Assembly: GCA_964522015.1 (NCBI GenBank)
Contig: CAZFST010000028.1
Location: 1 to 62,960, forward strand
Direction: 5' to 3'
DNA from: QQWI01 sp964522015
GTDB taxonomy: Bacteria > Bacillota > Clostridia > Peptostreptococcales > Acidaminobacteraceae
Length of the DNA stretch: 62,960 bases
Numbering within the stretch: the first letter of the stretch is position 1; each line of letters starts with the position of its first letter. Under the pieces are notes generated by a model. The model was not told where the DNA came from. It saw only the letters and a list, made by a program, of their open reading frames with translations, and searched no databases. A program made the translations under genes and the position numbers. Positions 18,671 to 27,213 of the stretch are shown piece after piece.

Positions 18671-19489
18671 ATGACTTACGAATTTTCCACCATTCTTTTC
18701 GCATTTGGATTAACGCTATTCGCTGGACTAGCCACTGGTGTTGGTAGCTTATTAGCCTTTTATTCAAAAGACACCAATAAGCGATTTCTCGCTGCTGCAC
18801 TTGGCTTCTCAGCCGGTGTTATGATCTATGTAGCAATGATTGAAATCTTTGTCAAAGCAAGAGCTTCCCTCGAGGCTGTGGTTGGTAGCTCCCTTGGCTA
18901 CCTCTATACCACAATCGCTTTTTTTGCTGGTATTGCCCTCATCGCAATTATTGATAAACTGGTACCTAGCTATGAAAACCCCCACGAAATTCACGACTCC
19001 CAGGAGCTAGCTATTGACCCACAAACCCATGAAAAAAGAGCCCTTTTACGTATGGGCATGTTTTCTGCTTTGGCAATTACCATTCATAATTTTCCTGAAG
19101 GCTTAGCTACTTTTATGGCCGCCTTAGAAAATCCAACATTAGGTATCAGTATCGCCATCGCAATTGCCATCCATAATATACCGGAAGGGGTTGCTGTCTC
19201 TGTACCTATTTACTTTGCAACTGGCAGTAAAAAGAAAGCATTCTTCTATTCCTTTTTAAGTGGTTTATCTGAACCAGTTGGCGCATTTCTTGGCTTTGTC
19301 ATCTTGAAAAATTTTATGAACGACCTCATTTTCGGGCTTGTATTTGCTTCCGTGGCTGGAATCATGGTCTACATTTCCCTTGACGAACTCTTGCCAACAG
19401 CAGAAAAATACGGCGAGCATCACGTCGCAATTTATGGTCTAATTGCAGGCATGCTTGTAATGGCAACCAGTCTTGTGCTGTTCACCTAA
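18671..19489 (+). CDS. zupT: ZIP family metal transporter, ZupT-like
   Basis: 272 aa, eight predicted helices. The metal-binding motifs HNFPEG (helix 4) and HNIPEG (helix 5) are both present, as is the variable His/Asp-containing loop between helices 3 and 4 (ENPHEIHDSQE). These proteins import Zn(II) and other divalent metals. ATG 18671 follows AGGAGG. Length is as expected for ZupT. No Zur or Fur box was recognised. Confidence 0.9.
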   Translation: MTYEFSTILFAFGLTLFAGLATGVGSLLAFYSKDTNKRFLAAALGFSAGVMIYVAMIEIFVKARASLEAVVGSSLGYLYTTIAFFAGIALIAIIDKLVPSYENPHEIHDSQELAIDPQTHEKRALLRMGMFSALAITIHNFPEGLATFMAALENPTLGISIAIAIAIHNIPEGVAVSVPIYFATGSKKKAFFYSFLSGLSEPVGAFLGFVILKNFMNDLIFGLVFASVAGIMVYISLDELLPTAEKYGEHHVAIYGLIAGMLVMATSLVLFT

Positions 19490-19540
19490 GTATGCCTATA
19501 CTTAAGAAAGCCTTCACTTAATGCCAGGAAAAATTCTAAA

Positions 19541-20200
19541 TTATATGCGATACGCTTTCTTGAAAGCCTCTAAGTCCTCTGCAGATATTTCCACACATTG
19601 TTTAATGACCTCAATACCCAGACTCATTCGGAGCATATTCATGGTGATTTCCCTGCGAGCTTCCAAATAACCACGTTCAACCCCCTTCAGATAATCATCT
19701 GAAGGTTTTTTTTCGAGTATCATTTGTGTCACTTCGGACATTTCTTGATAAGTTTTAGCAATTAAGAGATCCAGTTCTGATTGCTTGGCATCATCGATTA
19801 CCCAATCGTCAGCAGATCGTTTTTCAAGTCGCCGCTGGTCCGCAATGTTCCTTGATGTTTCTAATTCAGCATAGAGTTTATCTGCCTTAATGGGCTTCAC
19901 CAAGAAACCTCGAGCACCGGCCTGGATTGCCTTCATCACATTAGACCGCTGCCCTTGTAGAGAGCAGATTAAGATATCGGCATTTGGATCCATGGATTTG
20001 ATATGGCTTACGGCTTCAATGCCATCCATTAAAGGCATTGATATATCCATGATCACCAGATCTGGTTTATAAAGTTTGTACTTCTGGACAGCCTCAATCC
20101 CATTCTCAGCTTCGAAAACTTGATGTACCCCTTCGTGTTCAATGATTTGACGCACGGTGGCACGCATAAAGGCAGTGTCGTCAACTATCAAAATTCGCAT
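19541..20200 (-). CDS. CheY-like response regulator with a C-terminal extension
   Basis: 219 aa from ATG 20200 (GGGGGAGG upstream). Receiver domain residues 1-120 with acidic pair D7-D8, phospho-acceptor D52 (LVIMDISMP) and conserved FLVKP lysine. Closest in style to CheY (LIVDDTAFMR). A helical tail of about 100 residues (YLEARREITMNMLRMSLGIE) follows that is not a recognised output domain. It is the last gene of the chemosensory operon; a small stem-loop (TAGAGCT/AGCTCTA, 20239-20255) sits between it and cheA. Probably phosphorylated by the adjacent CheA. Confidence 0.85.
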   Translation of the reverse strand: MRILIVDDTAFMRATVRQIIEHEGVHQVFEAENGIEAVQKYKLYKPDLVIMDISMPLMDGIEAVSHIKSMDPNADILICSLQGQRSNVMKAIQAGARGFLVKPIKADKLYAELETSRNIADQRRLEKRSADDWVIDDAKQSELDLLIAKTYQEMSEVTQMILEKKPSDDYLKGVERGYLEARREITMNMLRMSLGIEVIKQCVEISAEDLEAFKKAYRI

Positions 20201-20257
20201 AATTCCTCCCCCGAAATAGTGAGTATAATCTACCAAGCTAGAGCTTGTAGCTCTAAG

Positions 20258-22285
20258 TTAAAGTGTTTTTGCAATGGCAGCGGTATCAATAATATAGCAA
20301 ATGGAACCGTCCCCTAAAAGACTGCTTCCCAATACGCCTATGATATCCCCTAGCAATTTACCTGAGCCGATATAATCCCCCAGTCCTTTAACTACAATCT
20401 CATCTTGATTCACCAATTCTGGCACCATCAGGGCAAATATTTTTTCACCAGTGGAAAGCACCATAATCTTCTGACGCTTTGGCATGACTAACCCCTCCTG
20501 CAAATTGAAAACAGAAGCCAATGACGTCAGAGGAATAAGTGTCTCACACCACATTAGCCCTAGACTAAGTTCTGTTTGGTGAACTTGCTCACGAATTTGA
20601 TCTCCAGTTAAGACTAAGACTTCAAGTATATGCGACACTGGTAACGCAAATTTATACGGTATTGCTTCAATCAGCATCACTTTAAGTATTGCTAAAGTTA
20701 GAGGTACTTGCAATATAAACGTTGAGCCCACACCGACCATGGTCTGCAGATTCACTTGTCCATTGACTTTTTCAAGATTGGCCTTTACAATATCCAGTCC
20801 AACCCCCCTACCCGATAAAGTGGTTACTTTTTCATGGGTTGAAAAACCTGCATAGAAGAGCATGTTGAACCAGTCCTCTTCTCTAAAATACTGCGCTTCT
20901 TCAAATGTGACAAAGCCTTTTTGAAGGGCCTTACTTTCAATGTGATGCCAATCGATGCCTTTACCATCATCGGCAATTGTCAACCGCAAAAAGTCATGAC
21001 CTTGGCTAGCTTGTATGGTCAAAGTTCCCTGAGGCGGTTTACCTAGAGCGATCCGCTGTTCGGGGGTTTCGATACCATGATCAATGGCGTTTCGCAATAG
21101 ATGTGTGATGGGATCGTGTAATGCCTCTATAATGGACCGATCAACACTGTAATCTGCGCCTAAAACAGAAAAATTCACAGATTTACCGCTTTCAGCGGCT
21201 ATTTCTCTTACCATTCTCGGAAACTTTCTAAAAAGCACTTCTAAGGGTAGCATCCGAGTACTTAAAGCTAACTCCTGCAAATTAGTACTGATTAAATTCA
21301 AATGCTCAGAGACATCAATAAGTCTTAGGACTGAAGGATTATTTGGGTAGTCATTTTTTAATTGCTTAACGATCGTATTTATCGCAGATTTATCTAGGGC
21401 CAATTCAGTAATGAGGTTGATAAGAGTTTCTATTCTGCTAAGTGGTACTTTAATTGATTCCTGAATCTTTTCTTGAATCTTTTCTTGAATCTTTTCTTGA
21501 ATCTTTTCTTGAATCTTTTCTTGATCAGAATTAGTCAGAGTCACCTTAGTTTCTTCTGAAGAATCTTTCGACGACATTTTAAAATCCACGGTTCTAATGT
21601 CAGATATTGTCTTTAAAGCATTTAAAATGACATTTTGAGTAACATCCTTCTTTAGGTCCAATGCCAATGTCAGAGCTAAATTAAAGACGCGATCATCTTC
21701 TTCATCTAAAGGATCTTTGGGTAGACTATCCACTACTTCACAAAAAGGTTTTAAAGCTTCTAAAATAAGATATGCTTTGATATTAAGAAACTCAGTGCCT
21801 GGCTCAAAATAAATGTTAATTTCTGTTAACCCCTCTGAGTGTTTCATTAAATCCGATGACTGCAAAGAAGGCCTCACCACTGAAGTTGGTTTTTCGGAGG
21901 ATAAGAATGGTGCCAAGGCGGCGATGATTTCACTGATATCCGTAGCCGTTGGCTGATCAACGATCAAATTTTGGTGCATTTTCTTTAGCATATCTGCACA
22001 AGAAAAAAACAAATTAAACAGGGTAACATCTAAGTTCAATTCCTCATTTTTCAGCCTTGTGATAAGACTTTCCATTTCGTGAGTAAGGGTGGTCATCTCT
22101 AAAAATCCCATGGTTGCGCAGGACCCTTTTAAACTATGAGCCATGCGAAACAGGACATCAATAAGGGATCTGTCCTTTGGCGAGCCCTCTAAAGCTACCA
22201 AGCTTTCTTCGAACTTTTCTATTTGTCCTAAGGATTCCTGCCAAAAAAGCATGTGGTAACTGTCGTTCATATTTAATTTTGCCAC
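20258..22285 (-). CDS. cheA: chemotaxis histidine kinase CheA
   Basis: 675 aa, GTG start at 22285 with AGGAGG 7 nt upstream, overlapping the cheW end by 13 bp. Hpt domain with phospho-acceptor H50 (RMAHSLKGS), a diverged middle domain (about 155-235) that may be P2, five perfect KIQE repeats (about 255-274), dimerisation domain (LITELALDKSAINTI), ATPase with N box (LLRNAIDHGIETPE), G1 (DDGKGID) and a G2 box (GRGVGLDIV), and a CheW-like domain (about 535-670). It takes signals from the adjacent receptor through CheW and passes phosphate to the response regulator. Confidence 0.93.
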   Translation of the reverse strand: MAKLNMNDSYHMLFWQESLGQIEKFEESLVALEGSPKDRSLIDVLFRMAHSLKGSCATMGFLEMTTLTHEMESLITRLKNEELNLDVTLFNLFFSCADMLKKMHQNLIVDQPTATDISEIIAALAPFLSSEKPTSVVRPSLQSSDLMKHSEGLTEINIYFEPGTEFLNIKAYLILEALKPFCEVVDSLPKDPLDEEDDRVFNLALTLALDLKKDVTQNVILNALKTISDIRTVDFKMSSKDSSEETKVTLTNSDQEKIQEKIQEKIQEKIQEKIQESIKVPLSRIETLINLITELALDKSAINTIVKQLKNDYPNNPSVLRLIDVSEHLNLISTNLQELALSTRMLPLEVLFRKFPRMVREIAAESGKSVNFSVLGADYSVDRSIIEALHDPITHLLRNAIDHGIETPEQRIALGKPPQGTLTIQASQGHDFLRLTIADDGKGIDWHHIESKALQKGFVTFEEAQYFREEDWFNMLFYAGFSTHEKVTTLSGRGVGLDIVKANLEKVNGQVNLQTMVGVGSTFILQVPLTLAILKVMLIEAIPYKFALPVSHILEVLVLTGDQIREQVHQTELSLGLMWCETLIPLTSLASVFNLQEGLVMPKRQKIMVLSTGEKIFALMVPELVNQDEIVVKGLGDYIGSGKLLGDIIGVLGSSLLGDGSICYIIDTAAIAKTL
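21463..21522 (-). repeat. five perfect 12-bp tandem repeats in cheA
   Basis: GAATCTTTTCTT (plus strand) is repeated five times without mismatch and encodes (KIQE)5 in the linker between the middle and dimerisation domains. Perfect identity implies recent expansion by slippage; changes in copy number keep the frame. Confidence 0.95.
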
Positions 22286-22707
22286 ACACCCACCTCCTGA
22301 AACACTGTATCTAGAGGCAATACAATGATATATTCAGTTTGCAATTCCCTCTCTATGACTTGGAAAGTCTGATGACATATGATGTGTTGAACAGGTATTG
22401 CGACAGGGCCAAATTGGCTGTTGACTATTAAAATATCTCTTTGTCGATCTCTTTGTTGATCTCTTTGTTCGTCTCGTTGGATGTCTGTCGGTAAATCAAA
22501 GGCCCCCATTTGCCCCCTAACCCAAGGTTCTATGGTCACAAGGGGCATCATTTCTCCGCGCAACTGAATCAAACCAAGACAAAACCCCGGTGCCTTTGGC
22601 ATGGGGTAGATGGCGTAATCATTTAAACGACAGACCTCACGGACCTGTTGCGCAGCAACGGCTAAGATCATGTCATCCAGTTTAAAGACAACTAAATCAG
22701 TATTCAT
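22273..22707 (-). CDS. cheW: CheW-like coupling protein with an internal repeat
   Basis: 144 aa, the normal CheW length. Beta-rich CheW fold (LVVFKLDDMILAVAAQQVREV, GLIQLRGEMMPLV, FGPVAIPVQHII). A QRD(x) tetrapeptide repeated four times sits in the middle of the domain (about residues 77-92), in a place that is usually a short loop. It links the chemoreceptor to CheA. Between the receptor gene and cheA, with 9 bp and overlapping spacing. Confidence 0.88.
   Translation of the reverse strand: MNTDLVVFKLDDMILAVAAQQVREVCRLNDYAIYPMPKAPGFCLGLIQLRGEMMPLVTIEPWVRGQMGAFDLPTDIQRDEQRDQQRDRQRDILIVNSQFGPVAIPVQHIICHQTFQVIERELQTEYIIVLPLDTVFQEVGVWQN
22434..22481 (-). repeat. 12-bp imperfect tandem repeat in cheW
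   Basis: Four units of CAAAGAGATNNN type (one older variant CAACGAGACGAA) encode QRDE-QRDQ-QRDR-QRDI. The period matches the 12-bp repeat of cheA in the same operon, but the unit sequence is different. Confidence 0.85.
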
Positions 22708-22716
22708 ATGCCCGTC

Positions 22717-24987
22717 CTAATCTAACTTAAAGGAATCAACCAAGGTCATCATGGATTTTGCTTCTTGATCCAACACATTGGCGATATCCGCTATTTGTTG
22801 ACTCATCGTGGTTACATCTTGGGTCATTTGGTTGAGTAATTGGCTGGATGCCACGATTTCTTCACTATTGGCTGTCTGTCCCATCATATTAACCGAAACC
22901 TGTTGGGTGATGGTTGTAATGTGTTCAGAAGTTTGTATTAATTCTTCAATTGCCGCCAACTGCTCTTGACTAGCGGCAGAGACGTGCATGGTAAGCTCGT
23001 TGACCTTTTCAGTTTCTAACATAATTGATTTGGTAGCAGCAGTTTGCACTTGTGTTGATTTAGCAATAGAAGCCAGTAATGTACTGGTCTGTGTCATAGT
23101 CTCTGCTATACGCCTAAATGCAACCTCGGTTTCAAGAACCTTTTGAGACCCCTTGTCCACCGAATTCACACTACTATCAGTGGCCACCACCGCACTTTGG
23201 ATATGTGATTGAATAGATCTAATAATTTGGAAAATGTCTTTTGTGGCTAGACTAGATTTCTCTGCCAGTCTGCCAATGGCTGCAGCCACTACAGCAAATC
23301 CTCGCCCATGCTCCCCTGCTCGTGCGGCTTCTATACTGGCATTGAGGGATAAGAGGTTGGTTTGGTCCGCAATATCGTCGATGACATCTACAATGGCACT
23401 GATTTCTTGGGCAGACCCACTTAACTGATTGATGACGGTCTTTAGCCCTTGCATAGCTTTGTTAATTTGCTGCATCTCGCTCTGGGTTTGATCAACCACT
23501 TCTTGACCGGCATTTAAGATGGCGATGGCTTGGATGCCATGTTCGTTGGCGCTTTCTGTAGAAATATGAATGGTCTGAATCTCACTTTCTAGGCCTCGAA
23601 GAGCACTAGTAACCTGATGAACCGATTCAGAAGTATCCACAGCATTTTGTGCCACTTCAGCAGCAGCATTCCCCATATCTTGCATGGAGAAATTCGCCGA
23701 TTCCATGCGGCTGGCTATTTGCTGGATTTGCAGATTGGCGTCTGCAATGGCAATACTCATATCGTCGATAGAAGTCGCAATTTCCCCCATGGACTTCCCT
23801 TGAAGTGCCGAAGTACTATTTGCCTGCCGTGCCACTTGAGTGGTGATGTCACAGGTAGCATTTAGAGAATTAGCATTCTGAGAGATTCCCTGAATCATCT
23901 CCCTTTGACTGAATAACATACTATTGAAACTGGAAAAAAGTTTGCCGATTTCATCTTTAACTGGATAATTACCACTACTATTAAGATATCCTTTTTCCAC
24001 CTGTGACATCAATGCCATCAAGTGTTGTAGTGGTTTTACCACAACTGTATGAGTCATCAGTTGAAGAAGGAAGATGGCAACCACTGCCCAAATCCCAGTA
24101 TAAATCAAGACCCGGCCTAGCAATTGACGTAATGGCTTGAGATTTTCCTCAAAAGCTGATTCAGGAATCAAACCAACTACTCGCCAATTGGTCTGCTCAT
24201 TGGTAGTATAACTAATAATCGTTGGGATCCCACTGAGGTCTAATGCACGAGATTCTTCCGGTGCCGTAAAGGCAAAGGTTGTATTATATGCCGCAGAAAA
24301 TGTTTTACCATTAAGGCTTGGATCTGTGGCCGCAATAATATTAGCCTTATAATCAGTCACAAGTAGAGTATAATCTGCATTAGAATTAGCATCTGTCAGT
24401 AGGGTAGACATTTGATTCAACTTAACATCAATTGCAATTACACCGACAACATTACCAGCAGCATCAGCTATCGTATGGGCCACACTGAATATAAAATCAC
24501 CACTTACTGCATCTTTATAGGGTAAAGTCCAGTTAGTCTGATTTGGATTATTGGCAGCAAGCTCATACCAAGGGCGCTGGGTCGGTTTGAAATCCGCAGA
24601 CATCTCGCTAACTGGAAAGATCACAAAGTCGTCCTCTGCGGTACCAATATAAATCGAGGCTACCTCTGGATAACCCTTGAGAGCGTCTTCCCATTGTTCT
24701 AGCTGATGGGTTAATAACACCTCATCATCAAATATTTTTACAATATCCGGATTCGTACTCCATAAATTTAAAAAGAGATCTAAATTACCAAAAATCTCAT
24801 TAAGGTAATATTGATTGAAATTATCAACACGCGACATATTGGCTGCGCTTAATTCATTTTTCACAAGCTCCCTACTGGATTGGTAAAAGCTGTTCCCTAA
24901 AAACAACAGTGGAAGCGCAATGAGCAGCAAAAAACTGATTGTGAATTTTTGAGATAGTCCAATAGCCGGCAAACGCAACGAACCCAT
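22717..24987 (-). CDS. methyl-accepting chemotaxis protein, dCache_1 type
   Basis: 756 aa. TM1 about 12-34; extracellular dCache (TQRPWYELAAN, GNVVGVIAIDVKL); TM2 about 293-315; HAMP; long helical signalling domain with the hairpin tip DQTNLLSLNASIEAARAGEH. The VVAAAIGRLAEKS stretch differs from the common VVAxEIRKLAE. No CheR/CheB-binding pentapeptide at the C-terminus (ends SFKLD). dCache_1 receptors bind amino acids and small ligands. ATG 24987 has AAAGGAGC upstream and the gene heads the receptor-cheW-cheA-response regulator operon. Confidence 0.92.
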   Translation of the reverse strand: MGSLRLPAIGLSQKFTISFLLLIALPLLFLGNSFYQSSRELVKNELSAANMSRVDNFNQYYLNEIFGNLDLFLNLWSTNPDIVKIFDDEVLLTHQLEQWEDALKGYPEVASIYIGTAEDDFVIFPVSEMSADFKPTQRPWYELAANNPNQTNWTLPYKDAVSGDFIFSVAHTIADAAGNVVGVIAIDVKLNQMSTLLTDANSNADYTLLVTDYKANIIAATDPSLNGKTFSAAYNTTFAFTAPEESRALDLSGIPTIISYTTNEQTNWRVVGLIPESAFEENLKPLRQLLGRVLIYTGIWAVVAIFLLQLMTHTVVVKPLQHLMALMSQVEKGYLNSSGNYPVKDEIGKLFSSFNSMLFSQREMIQGISQNANSLNATCDITTQVARQANSTSALQGKSMGEIATSIDDMSIAIADANLQIQQIASRMESANFSMQDMGNAAAEVAQNAVDTSESVHQVTSALRGLESEIQTIHISTESANEHGIQAIAILNAGQEVVDQTQSEMQQINKAMQGLKTVINQLSGSAQEISAIVDVIDDIADQTNLLSLNASIEAARAGEHGRGFAVVAAAIGRLAEKSSLATKDIFQIIRSIQSHIQSAVVATDSSVNSVDKGSQKVLETEVAFRRIAETMTQTSTLLASIAKSTQVQTAATKSIMLETEKVNELTMHVSAASQEQLAAIEELIQTSEHITTITQQVSVNMMGQTANSEEIVASSQLLNQMTQDVTTMSQQIADIANVLDQEAKSMMTLVDSFKLD

Positions 24988-25026
24988 AGATTGCTCCTTT
25001 CAAATGTGACTAAATATTCATATCTC

Positions 25027-25054
25027 ATTATACCTGTGTGCGGTTTATTTGCAA
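25027..25054 (-). promoter_or_regulatory. sigma-70-type promoter of the chemosensory operon
   Basis: Minus strand TTGCAA, 16-bp spacer, TATAAT, about 40 bp before ATG 24987. A clear promoter, not a sigma-28 type. Confidence 0.65.
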
Positions 25055-25082
25055 ATATACCAATGTCTTATCAGGACAATTT

Positions 25083-26210
25083 TCAAAGGGTGTCAATTGA
25101 AAATTTGACCACTGTTTGGTTCAAGTGGCTCTGCATGGCGGCTTCAATAACCGCCATGACGGCATAACTCTCCTCAGGAGGAACTGCCAGAGGTGCACCT
25201 GTGGTAATGGCCAAAAACAAGTTTCGATAGAACTGTAAATAGTCACCTGCCTGGGTTGGTAATATCTTTTGCTCAGATGCCAGTGCCAGGGTGCCCCACT
25301 GGGCTTGTGGGACAAATCCGAAAGGCAATTCAGATAAATTGCCAACTGAATGCTCAGATAAGTCACCCAATGCCGCCTCTGAAACCATGAAGTGAGAAAC
25401 CTCTGAAGGCGGTCTGCCGCCCTCCCTTAAGCGATTTTCTTGTGGGTCTAATCCGTAAGTGGCGTAGCTTCCCTTTACCCCAAAAACTGCAAACCGGGGT
25501 ATTGGTACATTGACCAAGCACCTGGCCTTCAGTGTTGCCTTATGGTTTGGGTAAAAGAGTTGAATTTCCATGGCATCGTCAACGGGCCCACCACGTTCCC
25601 TTCTGATATCGGCGTACACTGCCTCTGGAAGTCCGAAGAGGTCCAAGGCTTGATCCACTAAATGAGAGCCTAAATCATAAAGAAGTCCAGAGCCTGGAAT
25701 AGCCTGTTCACGCCAAGCATTCTCTTTTAGCTGGGGTCTGAATCGGTCAAAAGAAGATTCAAAACCCACAATTCTGCCCAAGTCCCCACTTTCAAGGAGG
25801 GCCTTGACAGTCTGATAATCCCCATCAAATCTTCTATTTTGATAAACCGTCAAAAGTCGGCCGCAAGATTTTGCCTGATTGATCAGACCACGGGCCTCTT
25901 CCAATGTCACCGTAAATGGCTTTTCTACCACCACGTGTTTACCAGCGGCAAGGGCTGCCATGGCCATTGGATAGTGGCTTGTATTTGGGGTTGCAATCAC
26001 CACCAAGTCGATATCCGGATTGTCAAAAACGACCTGTGGCTTTGAGGCAATGGTTGCCTGTGGAAAATCAAAGCTGGCCTGTTTCTGTTTTTCAGGGTCA
26101 GCCGTTATAATCATGGGGATTTCAAAGTAAGGTAAGGCCTGTATCAGCGCACCGTGAAAGATGCGCCCTGATAAGCCGTAACCCAGCAGTCCTATTTTTA
26201 AGGGTTTCAT
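25083..26210 (-). CDS. Gfo/Idh/MocA family NAD(P)-dependent oxidoreductase
   Basis: 375 aa. Rossmann motif KIGLLGYGLSGRIFHG at the N-terminus, then VVEKPFTVTLEEA with the EKP catalytic lysine, and GSGLLYDLGSHLVDQAL with the DxGxHxxD-like active-site segment. Family enzymes oxidise sugars, inositols or related alcohols. A short internal near-duplication, GDLSEHSVGNLSEL (24-bp period), sits in the loop near residues 275-300. Substrate not predictable. It is 43 bp from the glutaredoxin-like gene and may be cotranscribed. Confidence 0.88.
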   Translation of the reverse strand: MKPLKIGLLGYGLSGRIFHGALIQALPYFEIPMIITADPEKQKQASFDFPQATIASKPQVVFDNPDIDLVVIATPNTSHYPMAMAALAAGKHVVVEKPFTVTLEEARGLINQAKSCGRLLTVYQNRRFDGDYQTVKALLESGDLGRIVGFESSFDRFRPQLKENAWREQAIPGSGLLYDLGSHLVDQALDLFGLPEAVYADIRRERGGPVDDAMEIQLFYPNHKATLKARCLVNVPIPRFAVFGVKGSYATYGLDPQENRLREGGRPPSEVSHFMVSEAALGDLSEHSVGNLSELPFGFVPQAQWGTLALASEQKILPTQAGDYLQFYRNLFLAITTGAPLAVPPEESYAVMAVIEAAMQSHLNQTVVKFSIDTL

Positions 26211-26253
26211 TCATGCCTCCAGATATTTTAGAGTACTACGTATCGGCTTGCTC

Positions 26254-26598
26254 TTAGCTGTTTAAAGTAGGAACTCGGAACCGATGTTGACACTTTGGGC
26301 AGGCAACATCCAAGGCCCCTTTATCAGCTGGCAGTCGGATTTTACCATGACAACTTGGGCATGGCACCACCTGTTTCAACAATAACTTTTCTACTTCTTG
26401 AGGATTAAAACCCACCATCATTTGTCCGTTCACCACCAAAGTTGGCACACCCATAGCTCCCAGAGCCTGCATTTCCCTTTGTGCTGTCGGGTCTATGCTG
26501 ACATTCTTCTCTTGAAATGTAAGACCTTTTTTAGTTAAATAGACTTTTGCTGTGGTGCAATGGGGACAGGTTGATGATGTATAAATCAGGATTGACAT
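26254..26598 (-). CDS. glutaredoxin-like protein fused to a zinc ribbon
   Basis: 114 aa from ATG 26598 (GGAGGTAAAC just upstream). Residues 1-75 are a glutaredoxin/NrdH fold with the redox motif CPHC and the cis-proline loop GVPTLVV. Residues 80-108 add two CxxC pairs (VPCPSC, VACPKC) that form a zinc ribbon of the kind seen in nucleic-acid or protein-binding modules. The fusion is unusual; an inferred role is a redox or zinc-sensing thiol switch. An extended -10 (TGGTACAAT on the minus strand) lies upstream. Confidence 0.82.
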   Translation of the reverse strand: MSILIYTSSTCPHCTTAKVYLTKKGLTFQEKNVSIDPTAQREMQALGAMGVPTLVVNGQMMVGFNPQEVEKLLLKQVVPCPSCHGKIRLPADKGALDVACPKCQHRFRVPTLNS

Positions 26599-26704
26599 GT
26601 TTACCTCCAAATATCGCCTTATGCTAATTAAGTTATTTAAGTTCATTGTACCAGATTGACTGGGGCATAGCACCTGACTTATTTTTACCCAACTGCCAAA
26701 GCAC

Positions 26705-26745
26705 AAAACACCCCTAAGTTCTGAATCAGAACTTAAGGGTGTTTT
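26705..26745 (-). terminator. terminator of the C_GCAxxG_C_C gene
   Basis: A 20-bp stem with a single mismatch and almost no loop (AAAACACCCCTAAGTTCTGA against its complement). Near-palindromic, so it works on either strand; the minus strand gene ends just before it. Confidence 0.8.
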
Positions 26746-26761
26746 CCTTTTAGTGTTTATA

Positions 26762-27175
26762 TTAAGCTTCGATGCCCAGCGCTATGATATCGGCTAGAAT
26801 ACCTGCGTTTTTAAAGACCACTTCGTTGCAACTATTGAGAACATGATCCCTATGGTCCCGTTTAATTTCAAGGCAAAGTCTTGATCCAAAAGCTTGATCT
26901 ACACGACTTAGGTATTCTTTAATAAGAGTTTTCAGTTGCGGGCTTTGATGGGCTACTTCCTTGGTAAACATCACACTTAAAACTGCGACGCTGGCTGAAA
27001 TCACACCGCATAAATCTTCACACATGAGGCCACCGCTAAAACCTGCCATCATCTTTAGGGCTTTATCATCTAGGCCCAACTGATAAACTTCATTTGCAGC
27101 CTGTATGGTGGCTTCCGAACAGCTAAAATCGTATTCAGGTTGTTTAAATTTCCTAATAGATTCGTACATGGTCAT
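26762..27175 (-). CDS. C_GCAxxG_C_C family protein
   Basis: 137 aa. Conserved cysteine pattern: FSCSEA, GFSGGLMCEDLCGV, SRLCLEI and NSCNEVV, matching the C_GCAxxG_C_C family of small redox or metal-binding proteins often found near electron-transfer genes. Function of the family is unknown. The CED-LCG spacing replaces the textbook GCAxxG, so this is a variant. GGAG lies upstream of ATG 27175. It follows the chemoreceptor by 38 bp and likely shares its transcript. Confidence 0.82.
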   Translation of the reverse strand: MTMYESIRKFKQPEYDFSCSEATIQAANEVYQLGLDDKALKMMAGFSGGLMCEDLCGVISASVAVLSVMFTKEVAHQSPQLKTLIKEYLSRVDQAFGSRLCLEIKRDHRDHVLNSCNEVVFKNAGILADIIALGIEA

Positions 27176-27213
27176 ATGGACTCCTTTTTAAAAACATCAT
27201 TTTTAATGTGCAA

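Noticed and set aside
21463..21522. CRISPR-like array in cheA
   Set aside because: Units are directly contiguous with no spacers and lie in frame in a coding gene.
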